From NCBI RefSeq assembly GCF_000833025.1, contig NZ_CP010817.1, positions 3,286,001 through 3,350,000 of the forward strand: 64,000 nt of DNA, in the 5' to 3' direction. This DNA is from Myroides profundi (lineage in GTDB: Bacteria; Bacteroidota; Bacteroidia; Flavobacteriales; Flavobacteriaceae). Positions 20,502 through 31,940 of the stretch are shown here, one piece after another. The position numbers and the translations under genes are program-made. Every line of letters begins with the position of its first letter. The first letter of the stretch is position 1. The notes under the pieces are model-generated. The model had not been told where the DNA came from and did no database searches. It saw only the letters and a program-made list of their open reading frames with translations.

Positions 20502-21011
20502 TTAATTTTTAAAAACGTTAATATATTTAAATAAATTGTCTACAAAATTCTCTACATCTAATCGCTCTAAAGCTAAACTAAAATGATTCAATTGTGTATT
20601 TTCTGAGGAAACTCCCACTTTAAAAATAGCATTGGACTTTGATGTCACCCATAATAAAGGCAAAGCCTGATTTGTATAATAACTAATCAATAAATCACAT
20701 TTCTTTTCAACAAATTCAAGTACTTCCTTATTCTCCGTACTCCCTGTTAATGTGAATTCACTCATCCCATACAGGTGTTCCTCATTATTCTTCTTGCTAT
20801 CTTTTGCATAAACCAAGAAATGTATTTTTGTACTTGGTATTCCTTTTCTTTCTAAACTTTTAATCAAATCTGGAATAACCTTAGCCTCTGCTTTATCTAC
20901 TACAATACCTACTTCTTTAAAATCATATTTAAAATCGTCCGGTACTGCTTTTAATATTGACTTTTCTACTACTTTTTGAAGTGATCTTTTCTTTAAAGTA
21001 TTAAACCACAT
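20502..21011 (-). CDS. Conserved hypothetical protein between ligA and dapA (DUF6913-like)
   Basis: I choose ATG at 21009-21011 (MWFNTLKK), because the reading frame's earlier ATG at 21041 adds ten residues of little meaning; this gives 169 residues. No signal or membrane segment is clear. The middle reads [20 protein letters not shown] and [20 protein letters not shown], resembling a small alpha/beta protein. I recall the family as DUF6913, known next to ligA and dapA in flavobacteria, but I am not certain of the number. Function unknown. Confidence 0.7.
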   Translation of the reverse strand: MWFNTLKKRSLQKVVEKSILKAVPDDFKYDFKEVGIVVDKAEAKVIPDLIKSLERKGIPSTKIHFLVYAKDSKKNNEEHLYGMSEFTLTGSTENKEVLEFVEKKCDLLISYYTNQALPLLWVTSKSNAIFKVGVSSENTQLNHFSLALERLDVENFVDNLFKYINVFKN

Positions 21012-21076
21012 ATAAGTTACTGTTTTTGTAAAGATAAACAAATAGCTAATTACGCAATACTACTTTTAACATCGAA

Positions 21077-23077
<2,001 letters not shown>

Positions 23078-23086
23078 TTAAAACGA

Positions 23087-23560
23087 TTACAGTTTCAACA
23101 TTTCTTTAAATTGACCATATAAATGACCATCACTCAGAATAGCTCCTTGTTGGATTAGACTAAAGATCTCTTCATTGCGATTCTCTCCAAAGCTTTTTCC
23201 TCCATGTCTCACTTCCACATCTTCTGTAAACACTGCATCTGATAACCATTGCAGTCCTTCTTTACTTAAAAGATCTATATCAGATTGTTTACTCTTAATT
23301 ACGATAGTCTTGATTTCTTTATCGTCGAAACCGAACAAAAATATATGGCTCTTAGAATAATGTTCTAAGTATTTAGCATTCGTCAGTACCCCTTCCCAAA
23401 TTAAATCTGAGAAAATATCTAACTCTTGTTCTGCTACTTCTGGCTTTTCTTCTTTTATCTTATCCCATTCATTCTTATCTATCTGCTGTGCAGCTAAGAA
23501 GTTAATAAACTCTGGGTGTAATTCTTCAAACTGCTCTTTCGTAAGCCTACTGTATTTCAT
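23087..23560 (-). CDS. Conserved hypothetical protein upstream of ligA (DUF6495-like)
   Basis: The 157-residue soluble protein begins MKYSRLTKEQFEELHPEF and contains FINFLAAQQIDKNEWDKIKE and an acidic middle. I recall it as a flavobacterial family (DUF6495) found next to ligA, but cannot confirm this. It is the first gene of a five-gene minus-strand run (this, ligA, the DUF6913-like gene, dapA, ferritin). A -7 like TATCTTTG lies at 23588-23581 on the minus strand. Function unknown. Confidence 0.68.
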   Translation of the reverse strand: MKYSRLTKEQFEELHPEFINFLAAQQIDKNEWDKIKEEKPEVAEQELDIFSDLIWEGVLTNAKYLEHYSKSHIFLFGFDDKEIKTIVIKSKQSDIDLLSKEGLQWLSDAVFTEDVEVRHGGKSFGENRNEEIFSLIQQGAILSDGHLYGQFKEMLKL

Positions 23561-23621
23561 AATATAAATTGCATTTGAAACAAAGATAATACCTTCATTT
23601 CAATTCGTATAATGTGATAAA

Positions 23622-24251
23622 TTAATTCTGTACTATCTCTGCTAAAGACTTTTTCATAGACACTGCATACTTTAACGGCACATAATCTGCCTCCACAATA
23701 TCCATTTCATAAAATGACAACGTTCTTACATCAAAAATGAATGTACCCACTGTTACTATCCTATCTTCATAATTCTCATAAATAGTGAGTTGATAGTAAT
23801 TTCCTCTTTTATTAGAACCATCATTCTTTGCATTCGGAGACACATCTACTCTCACCACTACTCCCGTACCTCCATTAGCAATTACAGCCTTATTGAAGTC
23901 TTCACCTAAATAGTCTTTAGCCGCAGTAGTCTTTAACGCAGCTAATACTGTCTCTAGCCCATCTTTACTAACAGTTATCTTATTCGACTCATCCATTAGT
24001 GTAACAGCTTTCTTATTGTCGATCTTAAATATCTTTTCAGTACTCTTTAGAATAGCAGGTTCTTGCTCGTATAAGTTCTGCCATGGTGTAGTTGTATCTT
24101 CTTCTTCTACCATATTTTCATTAGTATTCTCATCTGTTACCACTGTTTCTATCACCTCTCCTTCTGTTCCAGAAGTATCTTTATCCTCTTTACAAGCAAA
24201 TAAAGATAACCCAATAACAACTATACCTAAAACTCTCACTAATCTATTCAT
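23622..24251 (-). CDS. Hypothetical lipoprotein
   Basis: The 209-residue protein has a lipoprotein signal ending in LSLFAC (Cys 20), followed by an acidic, Thr/Glu-rich linker (residues 21-55). The folded part contains KIFKIDNKKAVTLMDESNK, a repeated Lys/Asp-rich segment and a C-terminal stretch FIFDVRTLSFYEMDIVEADYVPLKY. I do not recognise a family. It is probably anchored in the envelope. The next gene upstream on this strand (rplI) is separated by a strong terminator, so it is an independent unit. Confidence 0.7.
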   Translation of the reverse strand: MNRLVRVLGIVVIGLSLFACKEDKDTSGTEGEVIETVVTDENTNENMVEEEDTTTPWQNLYEQEPAILKSTEKIFKIDNKKAVTLMDESNKITVSKDGLETVLAALKTTAAKDYLGEDFNKAVIANGGTGVVVRVDVSPNAKNDGSNKRGNYYQLTIYENYEDRIVTVGTFIFDVRTLSFYEMDIVEADYVPLKYAVSMKKSLAEIVQN

Positions 24252-24410
24252 AACTACTTTTTCTTTTAAACACTACTAAATCGACTACTTACTCCCTATA
24301 AATGAAGTATTAAGCTATTTTTCACAGCTTAGTTTTATACACTTCCAAGATACAAAAAAACACTAGTAATCAACCAACCTCTCACACATAATTTAGCTAA
24401 ATTATATAGC

Positions 24411-24443
24411 AAAAAAAAAGACCTCCCTAATGGAAGGCCTTTT
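24411..24443 (-). terminator. Terminator of the rpsF-rpsR-rplI operon
   Basis: On the minus strand GGCCTTCC pairs with GGGAGGTC (two G-U pairs) around an ATTA loop, followed by nine Ts. The G-U pairs become mismatches on the plus strand, showing it works in one direction. Confidence 0.9.
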
Positions 24444-24463
24444 CTATATATAATCTTTTAAGA

Positions 24464-24907
24464 CTATTCTTGCTCAGCGATTACTTCGTAATCAACTTCA
24501 ACGATTACATCACGGTGTAAACGAACGTTAGCAGTATATTTACCTAAACGTTTGATAACTCCTGAAGTGATGAATTTTCTGTCAACTTCTTGACCATTTT
24601 TAGCGAAAACGTCAGCGATATCTGCATTAGTTACAGATCCGAATAATTTTTCACCACCAGCTTTAACAGCAATCTTGATTTCTAAAGCTTTTAACGCCTC
24701 AGCGATAACTTTAGCATCAGCTACTAATTTAGCTTCTTTGTGCGCTCTTTGTCTTAAGTTCTCAGCTAATACTTTTTTAGCAGATGGAGTAGCTAATACA
24801 GCCATCCCTTGAGGGATTAAATAGTTACGTCCGTATCCTGGTTTAACAGTTACTACGTCATCTTTAAATCCTAACTTTTGAACGTCTTGTTTTAAGATAA
24901 TTTCCAT
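24464..24907 (-). CDS. rplI: 50S ribosomal protein L9
   Basis: The 147 residues begin MEIILKQDVQKLGFKDDVVTVKPGYGRNYLIPQGMA, the conserved N-terminal 23S rRNA-binding domain, and end in the C-terminal domain (GGEKLFGSVTNADIADVFA). Third gene of the rpsF-rpsR-rplI operon. Confidence 0.97.
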   Translation of the reverse strand: MEIILKQDVQKLGFKDDVVTVKPGYGRNYLIPQGMAVLATPSAKKVLAENLRQRAHKEAKLVADAKVIAEALKALEIKIAVKAGGEKLFGSVTNADIADVFAKNGQEVDRKFITSGVIKRLGKYTANVRLHRDVIVEVDYEVIAEQE

Positions 24908-24973
24908 TGTTGATGTCCTTTTTATAAGAAGTTAGGTTTCACGAATGAAAACCAACAACTTTATGATTTGTTA

Positions 24974-25270
24974 TTATTTTAATAAATCAGCTACGTATGG
25001 CATTAAAGCTAAGTGACGTGCTCTTTTGATCGCTACAGATACTTTTCTTTGGTATTTTAAAGAAGTTCCTGTTAAACGACGTGGTAAAATTTTACCTTGC
25101 TCGTTAACGAATTTTAATAAGAAATCAGCATCTTTATAGTCGATGTATTTGATTCCTGATTTTTTGAAACGACAATACTTTTTAGTTTTGTTTGTTTCAA
25201 TGTTTAAAGGCGTTAAATATCTGATATCTCCGTCTTTTTTTCCTTTTGCAGATTGCTCTATACTTGACAT
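24974..25270 (-). CDS. rpsR: 30S ribosomal protein S18
   Basis: The 98 residues contain [20 protein letters not shown] and [34 protein letters not shown], typical of S18. It starts 5 bp after rpsF. No ssb gene lies between, as usual for Bacteroidota. Confidence 0.97.
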   Translation of the reverse strand: MSSIEQSAKGKKDGDIRYLTPLNIETNKTKKYCRFKKSGIKYIDYKDADFLLKFVNEQGKILPRRLTGTSLKYQRKVSVAIKRARHLALMPYVADLLK

Positions 25271-25275
25271 AACAA

Positions 25276-25617
25276 TTAAGCTTTTTTAGATTTTAATTTC
25301 TCTCTTCTTCTCTCAGCCCAAGATACAGCGTGTTTGTCTAAAGCTACAGTTAAGAAACGCATAACTCTTTCGTCACGTCTGAATTCAGTCTCTAAGTTGA
25401 TGATGATATCAGCAGGTGCTGTGAATTGGAATAAGTGATAAAAACCACTTTTCTTGTGTTGGATTTCATAAGCTAATTTTTTTAAGCCCCAGTCCTCTTT
25501 AGCTACCATCTCAGCTCCTCTAGAAGTAAGAAATTCTTCGAATTTCACTACTGTTTCCTTTATCTGAGTTTCAGATAAAACGGGATTCAAGATGAAAACA
25601 GTTTCATAATGATTCAT
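25276..25617 (-). CDS. rpsF: 30S ribosomal protein S6
   Basis: The 113 residues begin [19 protein letters not shown] and have the S6 motifs [24 protein letters not shown]. First gene of the operon; a consensus promoter lies upstream. Confidence 0.97.
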   Translation of the reverse strand: MNHYETVFILNPVLSETQIKETVVKFEEFLTSRGAEMVAKEDWGLKKLAYEIQHKKSGFYHLFQFTAPADIIINLETEFRRDERVMRFLTVALDKHAVSWAERRREKLKSKKA

Positions 25618-25651
25618 AAATACTAAATTTTATTTGTTACAAAATTGGGTG

Positions 25652-25681
25652 CAAAAATACAACTTTATACATACTATCCAA
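25652..25681 (-). promoter_or_regulatory. Promoter of the rpsF operon
   Basis: On the minus strand TTG (25681-25679) is 19 bp from TATTTTTG (25659-25652), an exact match to the Bacteroidota consensus, 35 bp before the rpsF start. Confidence 0.78.
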
Positions 25682-25724
25682 AACTAATTTGATCTTTAAT
25701 AAAGTTTTTTTCACTCCCTCTTAT

Positions 25725-26261
25725 TTATCTTTCTATTTTCTTGTCTAATAATGCCTCTGCTCTCTGATACATTCCTTCTATAGATAATACATCTAAATCA
25801 GGGTGATTTCTCAACCACTTCGCATTTAACTCTACGATATCCTCTTCTAGATTATAGAAGTCATCATTCTTCAACAGATCTCTTGTAGGATTAGTACCGA
25901 AGTAATCCGACTCACAGAAAGCCTCTAATACAGTTTCGTCAATATTATTTAAAACCTCAAGTTGCTTCTTTAAAAGAGCTAAGTTTTGTGTAGCTCCTAT
26001 TTTCTCTAGCCCATCAGCTATAATAGCAAAAAACTCATAATCTGCCTGAGTATTCCAAACAATCTGAGAGAAGTTTCCATTCTTATATTGAGCTAAATAA
26101 TAATCAAGATAATAACTTAGGATTGCATCTGGGTGAACTGTCTCTTCCATTAATCCTCCTTCTTCTCTTACCAAGTTAATAAATGTGATATTTGAATAAA
26201 CGATATCATAAGCCTCTTGACTATTAAATGAATCTTGTGATACTACAATTTTTAATTCCAT
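25725..26261 (-). CDS. DMP19/DUF4375-like protein
   Basis: The 178-residue soluble acidic protein contains LSYYLDYYLAQYKNGNFSQIVWNT, which resembles the core motif of the DMP19 (DUF4375) family; DMP19 of Neisseria is a DNA mimic. Acidic residues are spread through the protein (DFYNLEEDIVELNAKWL). It lies 48 bp after priA on the same strand with no terminator between, so it may be co-transcribed with priA. The DNA-mimic function is not implied by the domain alone. Confidence 0.68.
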   Translation of the reverse strand: MELKIVVSQDSFNSQEAYDIVYSNITFINLVREEGGLMEETVHPDAILSYYLDYYLAQYKNGNFSQIVWNTQADYEFFAIIADGLEKIGATQNLALLKKQLEVLNNIDETVLEAFCESDYFGTNPTRDLLKNDDFYNLEEDIVELNAKWLRNHPDLDVLSIEGMYQRAEALLDKKIER

Positions 26262-26309
26262 ACTATTATTTCTTTTTTATAACACTTCTTTTACCTTCTA
26301 AAAAGACCG

Positions 26310-28760
26310 CTAATAGAAATCTACATTAGCGACTACTTTCACAGAGCGATACTGTCCTATCGCTTCAAAACTTTTCAATATTTTTCGAACATTCTCTTTT
26401 GTCTTTATCAGAGGTACATTCTGAGGAATTTTAATTAAAATCACTCGTATATATTGATTACGTATCCTATTAATCGCAGGCTCTTCTGGCCCTAAAACAG
26501 GTACACCTAACTGCTCCTTCAGGTTGTTATACAACCAAAATGAAGCCTCTTTTAACTTCTCGAACTCTTTATGTCTTAGTGTCAGCTTAACTAATCTATA
26601 GAATGGAGGATACTTAAAGTTATATCGCTCATACATCTGCTCTTTATACATTCCCATATAATCATAATGAGTCACTTGCTGTATGATATTGTGATACGGA
26701 TTAAATGTCTGAATGATCACCTTACCCTTTTTATCCTTTCTCCCTGCTCTCCCTGCTACCTGCGTCATCATCTGATATGCCCGCTCATGCGCTCTAAAGT
26801 CAGGATGATACAAACTGTTGTCCGCATTCATTATTCCGACCAAATTCACATTATCAAAATCAAATCCCTTCGCCAACATCTGCGTTCCGACTAGAATATC
26901 GATTTGTCTCGCTTGAAAGGACTCTACTAATTTCTCAAAGCCATACTTTCCTCTAGTTGTATCTTGATCCATACGCGCAATACGCTTATTCGGAAACAAC
27001 TCTTTTAATTCTTCCTCTACTTGCTCTGTACCAAATCCTTTTGTATTCAGATCCACACTGTGGCATCTAAAACACTGTTTGGGCATCGGTAGCGTAAAAC
27101 CACAATAGTGACACCTCAACTCATTTTTATACTTGTGATATGTCAAACTCACATCACAATGAGGACATTCTGGTACGGCTCCACAAGTCATACACTCTAC
27201 GACAGGAGAGAAACCTCTTCGGTTCTGAAACAGAATGACCTGCTCCTCTAACGACAACGCCATATTTATCTCATCGATCAACTGATCTGAGAAATGCCCT
27301 GTCATCTGTTTGCGTTTATATTTATCTTTTACATCTACCAAAACAATCTCTGGCAAGACTACATTGGTATAGCGCTTCTTTAATTCCACTAAACCATACT
27401 TGCCTTGTGTAGCGTTGTAATACGTTTCTAAGCTCGGTGTTGCAGATCCTAAGACTACTTTAGCATTATGCTGTTTTGCCAATACGATAGCAGCATCCCT
27501 TCCGTGATATCGAGGAGCTGGATCGTGCTGTTTATAGTTTCCTTCTTGTTCTTCATCTACCACTATTAATTGTAAATCTTGAAAAGGCAAGAAGACAGAT
27601 AACCTTGTACCGATAACCACTTTTGCTTTTTCAGACTTATTCAATACCTGATCCCAGACTTCTAATCGTTCATTGTGAGAATACTTTGAGTTATACACCG
27701 CTACTTCATTTCCAAAATAACTAGTCAACCTCATCACTAATTGTGTTGTAAGCCCTATCTCTGGCAACAGAAATAATACCTGTCCTTCATTTGCCAAGTA
27801 TTTCTCTATAAGCTTGATATATACTTCTGTTTTACCAGACGCAGTTACACCGTGTAGTAAGACGACATCTTTCGTTTCTAATGACTGTCCAATCTCCCAA
27901 AGAGCTTTACTCTGCTCATCACTTAACTCGATAATATCTTGTACTGCATCCCCGAAGATCACACGATCTTGGTTTAAGTAATAATCTTCAAATATGCCTT
28001 TATCAATAAGCGCTTTGACTACTCCAGATGTAGATTCTGATTCTTCTACTAACTGTTTGACTGTAATCGGCTTTTTATGTACAGCCTGCAATTGAAAATA
28101 TTTTAAGATCATCTCTCTTTGCTTTTCAGCACGAGAGACTACTTCCATCAAATCTGCCAGACCATTCTCAGCCAAGTATTGCTCCGCTAGTTTGACATAT
28201 CTAATCTGTTTCGGCTTATACTTCTCCACCATCTCTTCTTGTAAGAATATCATCTTCTTTTCTAGAAGAGAATTAATCACAGGGAAGACCTTCTTTCGGT
28301 TCAGTACTGCTATAATCTCTTCTACTTTAAGAATAGACTGTACTTGAAGTGCCTCATATATTAAATATTCTGCATCATCTAATTCTTCTGCTTTAATAGT
28401 ACTATCCGGATTATACTGTATAAGTGTCTCACTTTCTAAAAGTAACTGTGATGGCATAGCACTCTTATACACATCCCCTATCGTACACATATAGTAGTCT
28501 GCTATCCACTTCCATAAGCTGATCTGTTTCTCAGTGACAACAGGAGTCAGATCTATAATCTCATTGATTTCTTTTGCCTCATAATACTGAGGTATTCTAT
28601 TGTGTTTTTCGATTACCACGGCCGTATATACTTTAGAACGACCAAAAGGAACAGCTACGCGCATCCCTACTTGGATAAACTCGTATTCTGTCTCACTTAC
28701 AGCATAAGTAAACGTAGGGTCTAAAGCTAATGGAACAATAACCTCAACAAAGTAATTCAT
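26310..28760 (-). CDS. priA: Primosomal replication restart helicase PriA
   Basis: PriA reloads the replisome at stalled forks. The 816 residues have an N-terminal 3'BD domain (FTYAVSETEYEFIQVGMRVAVPFG), Walker A GVTASGKTEVY near 305, Walker B VVDEEQEGNYKQHD, then the zinc-binding region with paired Cys (CMTCGAVPECPHCD, CHYCGFTLPMPKQCFRCHS) and the helicase motifs GTQMLAKGFDFDNV and QVAGRAGRKDKKG. The DEEH box seen in many PriA reads DEEQ here, which may be lineage-typical. Length is normal. Confidence 0.95.
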   Translation of the reverse strand: MNYFVEVIVPLALDPTFTYAVSETEYEFIQVGMRVAVPFGRSKVYTAVVIEKHNRIPQYYEAKEINEIIDLTPVVTEKQISLWKWIADYYMCTIGDVYKSAMPSQLLLESETLIQYNPDSTIKAEELDDAEYLIYEALQVQSILKVEEIIAVLNRKKVFPVINSLLEKKMIFLQEEMVEKYKPKQIRYVKLAEQYLAENGLADLMEVVSRAEKQREMILKYFQLQAVHKKPITVKQLVEESESTSGVVKALIDKGIFEDYYLNQDRVIFGDAVQDIIELSDEQSKALWEIGQSLETKDVVLLHGVTASGKTEVYIKLIEKYLANEGQVLFLLPEIGLTTQLVMRLTSYFGNEVAVYNSKYSHNERLEVWDQVLNKSEKAKVVIGTRLSVFLPFQDLQLIVVDEEQEGNYKQHDPAPRYHGRDAAIVLAKQHNAKVVLGSATPSLETYYNATQGKYGLVELKKRYTNVVLPEIVLVDVKDKYKRKQMTGHFSDQLIDEINMALSLEEQVILFQNRRGFSPVVECMTCGAVPECPHCDVSLTYHKYKNELRCHYCGFTLPMPKQCFRCHSVDLNTKGFGTEQVEEELKELFPNKRIARMDQDTTRGKYGFEKLVESFQARQIDILVGTQMLAKGFDFDNVNLVGIMNADNSLYHPDFRAHERAYQMMTQVAGRAGRKDKKGKVIIQTFNPYHNIIQQVTHYDYMGMYKEQMYERYNFKYPPFYRLVKLTLRHKEFEKLKEASFWLYNNLKEQLGVPVLGPEEPAINRIRNQYIRVILIKIPQNVPLIKTKENVRKILKSFEAIGQYRSVKVVANVDFY

Positions 28761-28880
28761 ACTAATAGTACTATTTTTTAGAAATCAATAGTTACAAAGA
28801 TAATCGCTTTATTTTTATCTCATCCCATCAGTACTATATTCGCTCTTATTTATCGCAAGATACAGTCAAATACATCAATT

Positions 28881-28913
28881 AAAAAAATGAGCCCAGTAAA
28901 AACTGAGCTCATT
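28881..28913 (-). terminator. Terminator of the 714-residue protein gene
   Basis: A 12-bp stem (28886-28897 with 28902-28913) around an AAAA loop contains one C-A mismatch on the plus strand that becomes U-G on the minus strand, followed by seven Ts on the minus strand. Confidence 0.85.
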
Positions 28914-28930
28914 ATACTTATAAAGTTATA

Positions 28931-31075
28931 CTATTTACTAGCTTCTTCTATCAACTCAAGACATCTCTCTTCTGACAGATCTAAGCGAGCTCCAATTCTA
29001 TAGAGTGTTTTAATATCACGCTCTAACAATTCCCCTTCTTCTAAAAATATCTTAACCTCTTCTAGAAACTCTGACTCTTCTTCTGTGAAATTTTCAGAAA
29101 ACTTTCCACTTTTAGCCAAATCAATAACTTGATTTATCCATTCCTCAGACAAATCTAATTTCCCTCCAATTCTATATAATGTCTTAATATCACGTTCTGA
29201 TAGTTTACCTTCTCCTTCATCTAGAAATATTTCAACCTCTTCTAAAAACTCAAGTTCCTCATCTGTAAAATCTTCTTCATCATTTTCCAATACTTTCATA
29301 TCCTCAGAAAAGAGATCTATAGACTTAAATTGTACATCTATCCTGTAAACTTTTTTAGTATTTCTACCTGATTCTGTACTTTTAAAATCAGAGTAATCTA
29401 CATTCGCTTTTATTTTACCTAAAAAGAGATTAACACTTACATTTACTTGAGTCATTTGATTTGCTGTTAAAAACTGATCTCTTTCTGAAGATAGTTCTTC
29501 TGTGAAACTTAGTAAATTCCCATTCAATCTTTGTTTTGCTAATCTTTGCCATGAAGACTCCTGATCATACCATACTAAATCATTAGGTACATGTGGATAG
29601 TGTATAGGATCTAATACTTGCTCTTTAAATGCCGCTAAACTATTTTTATTTCTCTCGTAATCCTCTTGATTCTTATTGTAATTAACACTTCCTCCCTGCT
29701 TCATAATCTTCGCTTCCACCCCCACATTAGTATTCGTTCTATTCTTACTATAACTACTATCTTCACAAGCATCAAGAATAGAAATTCTTGTAGCTCCAAG
29801 GCATTGTAATAAATAGATAAATTCTCCAATTTTACTTTCCAACAAATGATCTTCAAAATTCTCTACAGGTAAATATAACTTACTATTAGTAGGATGTCCT
29901 ATATAAACAGTATTCTTTATAGGGTGATTCTGAGGAAAAACAATATCTGGCAGTTTCTTTATGTTCAATACAGTTAGATCATCGTGCTGAAACTTCTCAT
30001 CACTATCAGAAACAAAAATCAACTTTCTGTCTTTATAGTTTAAATTCGTAAAATTCTCTAGATATTCACTCTCTCTTGTATTTACTGTCTCAAAACTATA
30101 ATATCCCGTAACTTCCTTATAAGGGTAAGCTTCTAAACCTTCTTTAAAAAGCATATTTCCTTTATAAACTTCACCTTTAAAATAATAACAATCTCCTAAT
30201 AACAAACTAGCTCTTCCATACCAATATTCATCTTCACTCTCCCCTGTACTATTTATTAAATCTTCTAAAATAGGTATCGCTAAATTATCTTTATCTAACC
30301 AAAATAACGCATATGCTTTATCATACATATGACTGTAGAAATGTTTTAATAAACTTTCAAACTCCTCATTTATTCTTAATGCATCTTCGTAATCTTCCTT
30401 CTCAATAGCCTCATTATAAAGAGCTCTGTACTGTTCCAGTTTTTCAAGTCCTTCTTGATCTTTTTTAATTATACTATCAAAAAACTCTTCTAATAATCTC
30501 TTTTCATTGTAATTGCTAAAATCCTGTCTCCCAAAAAAATTTGCAGATACACATATTATTCTATTTTCTGATTTAAGTTTAAAATCAATAGTATTACTTT
30601 TACTAAATTCAAAACTTTCTATATCGTCATAATATATTTCTTCATATGAGTTTTTAGCTAAAGTTTCTCCTTGTTTAAATTCTCTCCTAAAAAGCGATAT
30701 TCTATCACTTAATACTAATAATGAATAATACTCATAATTTTTATTTTTTTTATTGTCTGCTAAAAACAAACCAACAGAAACCCCGATTAGTGATATTGGT
30801 AAGGAGTTATTAGACCAAGCTAATTTTCCATATTCATAATATATATTATTAAATATCATTAGAATAGTTTCACTTGTAGTTATAGCATGTTGACGACTAA
30901 CCAAATTAATAGTCCCACTTTGAAACTTAGAATTTAAATTTTCATAAGTAGCAAACCCACTACTATCAACATCTCCTTTTGTAAACTCATTAAAGAAGTT
31001 TAAATCTTTAATTATATCCTTAATTATATCCTTAATTATATCCTTAATTATATCCTTAATTATATCACTATCCAT
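28931..31075 (-). CDS. Unrecognised 714-residue protein (PH-like, TPR-like, helical C-terminal repeats)
   Basis: I do not recognise the family. After the start come five in-frame copies of IIKD (residues 5-24). About 30-190 reads as a PH-like domain (SISLIGVSVGLFLADNKKN, YYSLLVLSDRISLFRREF). About 195-330 is helical and TPR-like (KEDYEDALRINEEF, AYALFWLDKDNLAIPILEDL). A central domain (about 350-590) has SKIGEFIYLLQCLGATRISIL and VNVSVNLFLGKIKANVDYS. Two related helical units of about 50 residues close the protein, sharing ERDIKTLYRIG and LDLSEE. No signal peptide. It stands alone between priA and a long non-coding stretch. Function unknown. Confidence 0.75.
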   Translation of the reverse strand: MDSDIIKDIIKDIIKDIIKDIIKDLNFFNEFTKGDVDSSGFATYENLNSKFQSGTINLVSRQHAITTSETILMIFNNIYYEYGKLAWSNNSLPISLIGVSVGLFLADNKKNKNYEYYSLLVLSDRISLFRREFKQGETLAKNSYEEIYYDDIESFEFSKSNTIDFKLKSENRIICVSANFFGRQDFSNYNEKRLLEEFFDSIIKKDQEGLEKLEQYRALYNEAIEKEDYEDALRINEEFESLLKHFYSHMYDKAYALFWLDKDNLAIPILEDLINSTGESEDEYWYGRASLLLGDCYYFKGEVYKGNMLFKEGLEAYPYKEVTGYYSFETVNTRESEYLENFTNLNYKDRKLIFVSDSDEKFQHDDLTVLNIKKLPDIVFPQNHPIKNTVYIGHPTNSKLYLPVENFEDHLLESKIGEFIYLLQCLGATRISILDACEDSSYSKNRTNTNVGVEAKIMKQGGSVNYNKNQEDYERNKNSLAAFKEQVLDPIHYPHVPNDLVWYDQESSWQRLAKQRLNGNLLSFTEELSSERDQFLTANQMTQVNVSVNLFLGKIKANVDYSDFKSTESGRNTKKVYRIDVQFKSIDLFSEDMKVLENDEEDFTDEELEFLEEVEIFLDEGEGKLSERDIKTLYRIGGKLDLSEEWINQVIDLAKSGKFSENFTEEESEFLEEVKIFLEEGELLERDIKTLYRIGARLDLSEERCLELIEEASK
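31007..31066 (-). repeat. Five tandem 12-bp repeats at the start of the 714-residue protein gene
   Basis: TTAATTATATCC (plus strand) is repeated five times without a gap, the last copy with one change. It encodes IIKD repeats just after the start codon. Being a multiple of three, copy changes would alter protein length without a frameshift. Confidence 0.9.
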
Positions 31076-31459
31076 AAAATTATTTTTAAATCATTACACA
31101 ACGAAAATAATTTCATTTTAACATCAATACTAAAACTATTTAGCCAACACCACCAAAAACTGAGTAAAGATCATAATCAAGTTCACGGTTAATATATTGA
31201 GGATTAAAAACAAACTAATCACATAATTTTCAACTTTTTAAAACCAAATATCATCATTATTAAAAACACTTATCCTTAAAACTACTTTCTCTACTACAGA
31301 CTATATACATTTTGAAAATGTATATAAACATAATTCCTACCAAATGTTGATGAAGATTATTACACAATCCTTTTTCCAAAAAATAAATCCTTCTAATCCA
31401 CAACATATAACATCTCCTTGCTCCTTGTAGGTATACGCAATACCCCCTATTGGTGTTGC

Positions 31460-31478
31460 CGCAGATTTCTAATCTGTG
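31460..31478. repeat. REP-like palindrome
   Basis: CGCAGATT, a TCT loop and AATCTGTG form an 8-bp stem with one wobble pair. This CRCAGATT/AATCTGYG pattern resembles repetitive extragenic palindromes that occur with Y1-transposase (RAYT) families in Bacteroidota. No transposase is present nearby, so it would be a solitary copy. Confidence 0.45.
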
Positions 31479-31626
31479 ATGTATAACACATAAAAAAAGC
31501 ATCACTTTTTTTACTCCCTAAAAACAACACAAATCATTATTAATCAACAACATAAACCAAAAACAAGCATTCTTACACTAATTGCCCAACACTTCCTAAC
31601 AGCAGTGTGCATAAGCAGTTATCGCA

Positions 31627-31727
31627 TTTCCTTCAACACTTCTTCAACAATACCCCAAGATTGCTCTACTAGAAGGCTTGTTTGTTGAAGCAATGTTGAA
31701 GAAGTGTTGTAGGGGTGTTGAAGAGAT
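31627..31727. repeat. Inverted clusters of 11-bp repeats
   Basis: On the plus strand four 11-bp units begin GTTGAAG, GTTGAAG, GTTGTAG and GTTGAAG at 31684, 31695, 31706 and 31717. On the minus strand two units (GTTGAAGAAGT from 31648, GTTGAAGGAAA from 31637) face them. The innermost match gives a perfect 16-bp inverted repeat (31634-31649 with 31694-31709) around 44 bp. Confidence 0.75.
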
Positions 31728-31834
31728 AGAGTCTATGAATAATGATATACTTACTAGTGATTAGACAACTATAATAACTCGCTTTACTCCCTCTTCTCAC
31801 ATCGATTATATACCGTACAAGACTTCTAGCTAAT

Positions 31835-31866
31835 AAAAAAGGCCATTAGCGAATGCTAATGACCTT
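31835..31866 (-). terminator. Terminator of the DUF2147 gene
   Basis: On the minus strand a 13-bp stem (one U-G pair) with an ATTC loop and a T run. The pairing is better on the minus strand than the plus. Confidence 0.85.
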
Positions 31867-31940
31867 TATATCTTTTAATATTATTTTAGATAATCTGTCT
31901 CAGTATTATAAAATAACGGTTATAAATACTTCACCTATCT

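Larger units (their letters stand above)
31076..31940. other. Long stretch without a supported gene
   Basis: About 860 bp between the 714-residue protein gene and the DUF2147 gene. I see no ORF with protein-like composition; a small open frame at 31260-31505 overlaps repeats and looks fortuitous. It holds a REP-like palindrome (31460-31478), an 11-bp repeat cluster (31627-31727) and the DUF2147 terminator (31835-31866). The promoter of the 714-residue protein should lie near its right end but no consensus is visible. Confidence 0.6.

Noticed and set aside
31007..31066. Phase-variable on/off switch from the 12-bp repeat
   Set aside because: The unit is a multiple of three, so copy changes keep the frame; only protein length could vary.
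31260..31505. An 81-codon minus-strand open frame in the non-coding stretch
   Set aside because: It runs through the REP-like palindrome, has no recognisable domain and an unlikely composition rich in Cys, Tyr and Ile.
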